Positions 34,103 to 38,076 of a stretch of 38,076 bases of DNA are shown one piece after another. Position numbers and translations under genes: made by a program. The notes under the pieces are model-generated. The model was not told the DNA's origin and ran no database searches. It saw only the letters and a program-made list of their open reading frames with translations. Source of the stretch: Cyanobacteria bacterium M5B4 (GTDB lineage: Bacteria; Cyanobacteriota; Cyanobacteriia; Pseudanabaenales; Pseudanabaenaceae); contig PHFO01000006.1 of assembly GCA_002861535.1 (NCBI GenBank), forward strand, positions 1 to 38,076, given 5' to 3'. Within the stretch, counting starts at the first letter, position 1. Every line of letters starts with the position of its first letter.

Positions 34103-34200
34103 ATAGTTTTTAGCCCCGTTAGATTGACAACGGACAAATTGAGGGCAAATCGTCAGTTTAACGATAAGATAAAGCAAATCTAGTCTTGCCGTTTTAATTG

Positions 34201-36027
34201 ATGAATCGGATTTGCATGGAAAGAGTAAGGGCGATAGCTAAATTGTGCAAATTACCCTATCGCAGCTTAACCTGGCGACAAGATGTAATCATGCTAGCTA
34301 TAGCATATTTCTTGGGGGGCTGGCTGGTTCTACAAATGCCTCAAAGTCAGTATGGTTCTCCCTTTTGGCCTCCTGTTGGTATTGCTTTGGGTGCTCTGCT
34401 GAGCCGGGGCATCGATCGGTGGTTAGGGATATATTTAGGGGCATTTTTAATTAGTGTTTTAATCAATAAAGTCCCCTTTCTTTTAGCTTTGATTACTTCT
34501 AGTTCTCCCACGATCGGTTGCATAATATCCGCAGCTTTGATTACTAGATTTACTCATAATTCCTATCCCTTCGATCGGTTACGTCATGTTTTAATTTTTA
34601 TCATTATTTCCTTGTTCACAGGCACAATATATCAGTCCGTTACGGGAAATGTTATGGGATTAGTTCTAGGATTTACCCAGAGGGAAACTCTGCTAAATTC
34701 TCTAATTAACTGGTGGGCTGGAGATAGTATTGGTATTTTAGTTTTTACCCCCTTAATCATTAGTTGGACAAGATTAAGGACTGTTAGTAAATTATTAGTC
34801 TCCAGAAAGTACGAAATATTATTTGTCGTCCTAGCCTTATTTGTTATATTACTTTTGTGTCTAATTAAAAGCCAACCGATCGAGTACTTAATTTTGCCCC
34901 CTCTATTGTGGTCTGCTTTCCGACTAGGGGATAGGGCTACTTCTCTATTGGTTGCGATCGTTGCCACAGCTGCGGCCACAGTAACTGCCTATGAAATTGG
35001 CGTATTTTTTAAGTCGGCTCAAGTCAATGAGTCCCTAGTATTATTACAGTTATTCATTGGGGTAATTTCTATCACAACTATGACGGTTTTAAGTATAGTT
35101 ACAGAGAATCAAACTGCAAATCAAATAATTTCCAAACAAGTGCAAATTACCCAGGATGCTCTGACAAAACTTGACCATCTCAATAAAAATTTAGAGAAAA
35201 TAGTAGAAGAACGTACCTTAGAAATCAAACAAGCTAACTTAGAAATTACTAAACTTAACCACAAATTAAAGGCAGATAATATCCGCATGAGTTCAGAGTT
35301 AGAAATTACGCGCCGTCTACAAAATATGATTTTACCAACACCAATAGAATTAGAACAAATAAAAGAGTTAGATATTGCTGGGATTATGGAACCTGCTGAT
35401 GAGGTGGGCGGAGATTATTATGATGTGCTTTTCCATCACAGCATAACTAAAATAGGCATCGGTGATGTTACTGGTCATGGTTTAGAAAGTGGGGTAATTA
35501 TGATTATGGTGCAAACGGCAATCAGAACTTTAATGCTCCATGGTGAAACTGATCAAACTAAATTTCTTACTACGATAAATCAGACTATCTATGAAAATGT
35601 TAAAAGGATGCAATCCGATCGGAATTTGTCATTAATTTTATTAGACTACTATAACAATACCCTATCTTTAAGTGGGCAACATGAGAGTGTTATTATTGCC
35701 CGACAAAATGGCACGATCGAGGAAATTGACACCGATCCCTACGGCTTCCCGATCGGATTGACAGATGATATTAGTGAATTTATCAGTGAGCTGAAAATTC
35801 CCCTATCTAGGGGAGAAGTAGTGGTACTTTATACTGATGGTATTGTGGAAGCGATTAATAGTCAAAAACAGCAATATGGTATCGATCGGTTAAAAAGAAT
35901 AGTAGGACAAAACTACCATAAAACTTCTGCCCAAATCAGAGAAAGTATTATCACCGATCTCCATGAGCATATTGGGGACTATAAAATTTTCGACGATATA
36001 ACTTTAGTAGTCATTAAACGGAAATAA
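34201..36027 (+). CDS. MASE1-type sensor with SpoIIE/PP2C-like serine phosphatase
   Basis: The N-terminal 300 residues form about eight membrane helices of the MASE1 type (YGSPFWPPVGIALGALL, INWWAGDSIGILVFTPLI). A coiled coil (about 310-370) links them to a PP2C/SpoIIE phosphatase domain with metal-binding aspartates in ADEVGGDYYDV, GIGDVTGHGLESG, VLYTDGIVEA and FDDITLVV. It probably dephosphorylates an anti-sigma-factor antagonist in response to a membrane signal. No such partner gene is adjacent. The ATG at 34201 is chosen over the TTG immediately before it. The gene is AT-rich but contains the local CGATCGG motif. It converges with the AllA-like gene 10 bp away. Confidence 0.9.
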   Translation: MNRICMERVRAIAKLCKLPYRSLTWRQDVIMLAIAYFLGGWLVLQMPQSQYGSPFWPPVGIALGALLSRGIDRWLGIYLGAFLISVLINKVPFLLALITSSSPTIGCIISAALITRFTHNSYPFDRLRHVLIFIIISLFTGTIYQSVTGNVMGLVLGFTQRETLLNSLINWWAGDSIGILVFTPLIISWTRLRTVSKLLVSRKYEILFVVLALFVILLLCLIKSQPIEYLILPPLLWSAFRLGDRATSLLVAIVATAAATVTAYEIGVFFKSAQVNESLVLLQLFIGVISITTMTVLSIVTENQTANQIISKQVQITQDALTKLDHLNKNLEKIVEERTLEIKQANLEITKLNHKLKADNIRMSSELEITRRLQNMILPTPIELEQIKELDIAGIMEPADEVGGDYYDVLFHHSITKIGIGDVTGHGLESGVIMIMVQTAIRTLMLHGETDQTKFLTTINQTIYENVKRMQSDRNLSLILLDYYNNTLSLSGQHESVIIARQNGTIEEIDTDPYGFPIGLTDDISEFISELKIPLSRGEVVVLYTDGIVEAINSQKQQYGIDRLKRIVGQNYHKTSAQIRESIITDLHEHIGDYKIFDDITLVVIKRK

Positions 36028-36037
36028 AAATAGCAGA

Positions 36038-36517
36038 TTATTCCAGGGCAAACGTAATCGATCGGTCTAGTTCTACGCAATGGTGATCAGTGATGTTTGT
36101 ATCCGTTAATTCTAGGTTGAAAAAATCCATCGCCTCTGCCACAAAATAGGGACCAGCGTGCCATGTGCCCTTCTCTAGTTTGATCAAACAATGTTCTTTA
36201 ATTCGGAAGACGAATACATCAGTGGCTAATAAACGATCGGGAGCAATTTCGGGACGAGCAACTCCTAAAAACCATTCTCCCCCGCCGATCGCGGCTAAAC
36301 ATTGGGTACAACGACGGTGTTGAGTAATTTTGTTGAAAGTTAAACCCTGATTCTTTAGGGTCATGATATAGACCCGCGGTATACCCTGGGATAAATCGAG
36401 GTTAGCATCATTCTCGTCCCAAGGTTTGTCATCCCTCTGAGGATAAATTACTTGCCCAAAAGGACGAAACCGATCGGGGTCAATTAGCTGTAACGACTTC
36501 TCTAAGTTTGAATTCAT
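36038..36517 (-). CDS. Ureidoglycolate lyase (AllA)-like protein
   Basis: The 159-residue product of ATG 36517 matches the AllA family: LIDPDRFRPFGQVIY, HRRCTQCLAAIGGGEWFLGV, RLLATDVFVFRI and GTWHAGPYFV. AllA enzymes release urea from ureidoglycolate in purine breakdown. Bacteria that lack an allantoin pathway often keep this protein with an unknown role; no allantoin genes are nearby. A longer frame from 36556 is possible, but would begin inside the upstream gene. The likely start overlaps the upstream dehydrogenase by 38 bp, which supports co-translation. Confidence 0.83.
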   Translation of the reverse strand: MNSNLEKSLQLIDPDRFRPFGQVIYPQRDDKPWDENDANLDLSQGIPRVYIMTLKNQGLTFNKITQHRRCTQCLAAIGGGEWFLGVARPEIAPDRLLATDVFVFRIKEHCLIKLEKGTWHAGPYFVAEAMDFFNLELTDTNITDHHCVELDRSITFALE

Positions 36518-37517
36518 GGTTATGCCACACCTGTCCATCGAGGGCAGTTTGTTCAATTACACTAGCGAGGCGCAGAGTTTTAAGTGCCTGGATACCGCCC
36601 ACCGAGGGCTGTTGACCGCCCCTTACACAAGCGGCAAAGTGTTCTAGTTCGGCATTGAGCGGCTCAATGTTACTGGTATAAACTTTTTCAATCAATCCAT
36701 CTTGACGATAGAGCACCTGCCCGTAATCTGTAGTACAGTTGGCGGTTGTTTGGCGATGAATGAGAATTTCATTATTCAAAAAGTCTGCTTCTGTCAAAGA
36801 ATTTTTGCAGTGGGCAACAATGCGCCGTTGCTTGCGGTGGGTGACTTTGCTGGCGGTGAGGGTGGCAATTACACCATTGTCAAAGGAAATAGTGGAAGTA
36901 ACGTAGTCTAAGAAGCCAGACCCAGAAACATGATTGCCGTTAGCACTCAAGCGAATGATCTGCCCTGGCACTAGCTCCAGTAGTAAATCGATGTCATGAA
37001 TCATCAAGTCGAATACTACTGATACATCATTGGCACGGTGGGAGTAGGGACTCATGCGGTGCGCCTCGATCGCTAGGATCGTCTCCCCTTTTAGCACCTT
37101 TGATAATTCCTGAAAAGCAGGGTTAAAGCGCTCAATATGCCCCACCTGCAAAATGCGATTGGCTTCCGCTGCCGTATTCACTAGGGATTCTGCTTCTGCG
37201 ATCGTGGCGGCGATCGGTTTTTCGATCAGAACATGCACCCCCGCCTTGAGGCAAGTAATGCCCACTTCGTAGTGCAAGCGCGTAGGCACAGCAATACAAA
37301 CCGCGTCTACTAGGGGGAGCAACTCCCGATAATCTTCAAAAAATCTCACTCTATGCTTACTGGCAGTATCCAAACCCCGATCGACATGAATATCTGCGAC
37401 ACCGACTAAGTCCACATCCTTTAATAAACTTAGAACCCTGGCGTGGTGTTGCCCCATATTACCTACGCCAATCACGCCCACACGGATCGGCTCGACATGA
37501 TTACGGTAGGAATTCAT
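36480..37517 (-). CDS. Gfo/Idh/MocA family oxidoreductase
   Basis: The 345-residue NAD(P)-dependent protein has the Rossmann motif VGVIGVGNMGQHHARVL, the signature GVHVLIEKPIAATIAEAES and the catalytic-region motif VFDLMIHDIDLLLEL. The pattern QVGHIERFNPAF is characteristic of sugar-nucleotide 3-dehydrogenase-like members, so a role in UDP-sugar or glycan synthesis is likely; the exact substrate is unknown. The ATG at 37517 (GAGGG ribosome site) is preferred over the long frame to 37592. It is followed, with overlap, by the AllA-like gene. Confidence 0.88.
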   Translation of the reverse strand: MNSYRNHVEPIRVGVIGVGNMGQHHARVLSLLKDVDLVGVADIHVDRGLDTASKHRVRFFEDYRELLPLVDAVCIAVPTRLHYEVGITCLKAGVHVLIEKPIAATIAEAESLVNTAAEANRILQVGHIERFNPAFQELSKVLKGETILAIEAHRMSPYSHRANDVSVVFDLMIHDIDLLLELVPGQIIRLSANGNHVSGSGFLDYVTSTISFDNGVIATLTASKVTHRKQRRIVAHCKNSLTEADFLNNEILIHRQTTANCTTDYGQVLYRQDGLIEKVYTSNIEPLNAELEHFAACVRGGQQPSVGGIQALKTLRLASVIEQTALDGQVWHNHEFKLREVVTAN

Positions 37518-37626
37518 TGCCCTCACACTCCCTAATGCTGTGAGAATCTTAACACACTCCCACTCACTGAGGGGAAAGTTGGCAGTAGTCATCTACTGCG
37601 GGCATAAATTTGGGTATGCTTAGGGC

Positions 37627-38076
37627 ATGACAAAGTTTGACTCCCTGCTAGAAGCGGAATATACCCATACCCAGAGCCAAAGGAACTTGTCAGTGGCTCG
37701 TCTGCTTTATTTGGCAAACTGTTGTTTTATTTTAGGGTTTGTGGCTTGGGATGTTGCCATCGATCGCAATCAGGCATTATTCACTCTGCTAATTAGGGGG
37801 GGGGCTGCCGCCTTCTCCCTGGGGGTTTTTGTCTTTCTTTCATCAGTCAGCTCAAAAATTACACCCATTTATTTAGCTACATTAGTGCCTTGGCTAGTCA
37901 TTTAGCCCAATCGATCGTGTTAATTTCTCTAGAACAGGGTTTAGTTTATGGCACAGCAGCGCTGACCTTCTTCCCTCTGGTGTTAGTAGCTTTGGCTCCT
38001 ACCTCCCGATCTACCCTCAGTGTAGGCGCTCTAGGCTTTTTTTTGATTCCTAATTTGGTGATGGCAATTGCCAAAA
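37627..38076 (+). CDS. Membrane protein, N-terminal part (frameshift near 37854, runs off the window)
   Basis: The first frame (MTKFDSLLEAEYTHTQSQRN) gives a soluble start followed by two membrane helices (about residues 27-75). It stops at 37905. The next frame continues coherently, THLFSYISALASHLAQSIVL and then LEQGLVYGTAALTFFPLVLV, with further helices to the window end. One A missing from the AAAAA run at 37854-37858 fits best. The protein could be the N-terminal membrane domain of a sensor (cyclase or kinase), but no output domain is inside the window. Confidence 0.6.

Overview
The window comes from an oxygenic cyanobacterium. It carries psbB (CP47) and psbT, a high-light-inducible protein, PipX, a bilin-type (cyanobacteriochrome) GAF histidine kinase, a FutA-like iron-binding protein and many conserved cyanobacterial genes of unknown function. 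The palindromic core CGATCG, usually extended to CGATCGG or CGATCGTG, recurs several times per kb. This looks like a lineage variant of the cyanobacterial HIP1 palindrome. I cannot name the species.

Layout. 1-5 kb: small membrane or secreted proteins, pipX, a two-domain glycosyltransferase and an hli gene with its terminator. 5-10 kb: rlmN with a PRC-barrel gene, an ECF transporter T component, and dnaG (frameshifted). 10-12.4 kb: TIR-flanked repeats, a relic of a di-heme oxidoreductase, a frameshifted MBL-fold gene and an A-type Fe-S carrier. 12.4-16.8 kb: a two-gene signalling operon, in which a DXCF-type cyanobacteriochrome kinase is coupled to a response regulator with degenerate GGDEF and EAL domains. 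17-21 kb: psbB-psbT, then on the opposite strand ilvB coupled to two half-size GDT1 (Mn/Ca exporter) genes. 21-24 kb: a photorespiratory aminotransferase (frameshifted) with two small partners, and a divergent UPF0489 protein with arginase-like metal motifs. 24-29.8 kb: a divergent sulfide-type locus. One side is sulfide:quinone oxidoreductase - ArsR repressor - Tll0287-type heme c protein - radical SAM - DUF3122. The other side is DUF302 - ChrA - isoprenylcysteine methyltransferase-like protein. The short gap between them holds two perfect 14-bp palindromes. 30-34 kb: futA (frameshifted), a repeat, an orphan membrane protein, a 95-bp duplicate of the futA 3' end, a MAPEG protein and a creatininase-family hydrolase. 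34-38 kb: a MASE1-SpoIIE phosphatase, an AllA-like protein, a Gfo/Idh dehydrogenase and a truncated membrane protein at the right edge.

Two themes cut across the window. First, eight genes, including the essential dnaG, are each interrupted by a single-base indel (seven deletions, one insertion). The product is otherwise full length and well conserved. This points to sequencing or assembly error, not to gene decay, so these genes are annotated over their full span. Second, a family of roughly 80-150 bp elements with inverted ends (AGGACTTACG ... CGTAAGTCCT) is scattered between genes. It resembles a non-autonomous, MITE-like repeat.

The strongest candidate for a coherent, under-described system is the divergent sulfide/ArsR/ChrA locus. 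The UPF0489 protein and the cyanobacteriochrome-to-EAL pair are the next best leads. No tRNA, rRNA, CRISPR array or intact transposase was seen.
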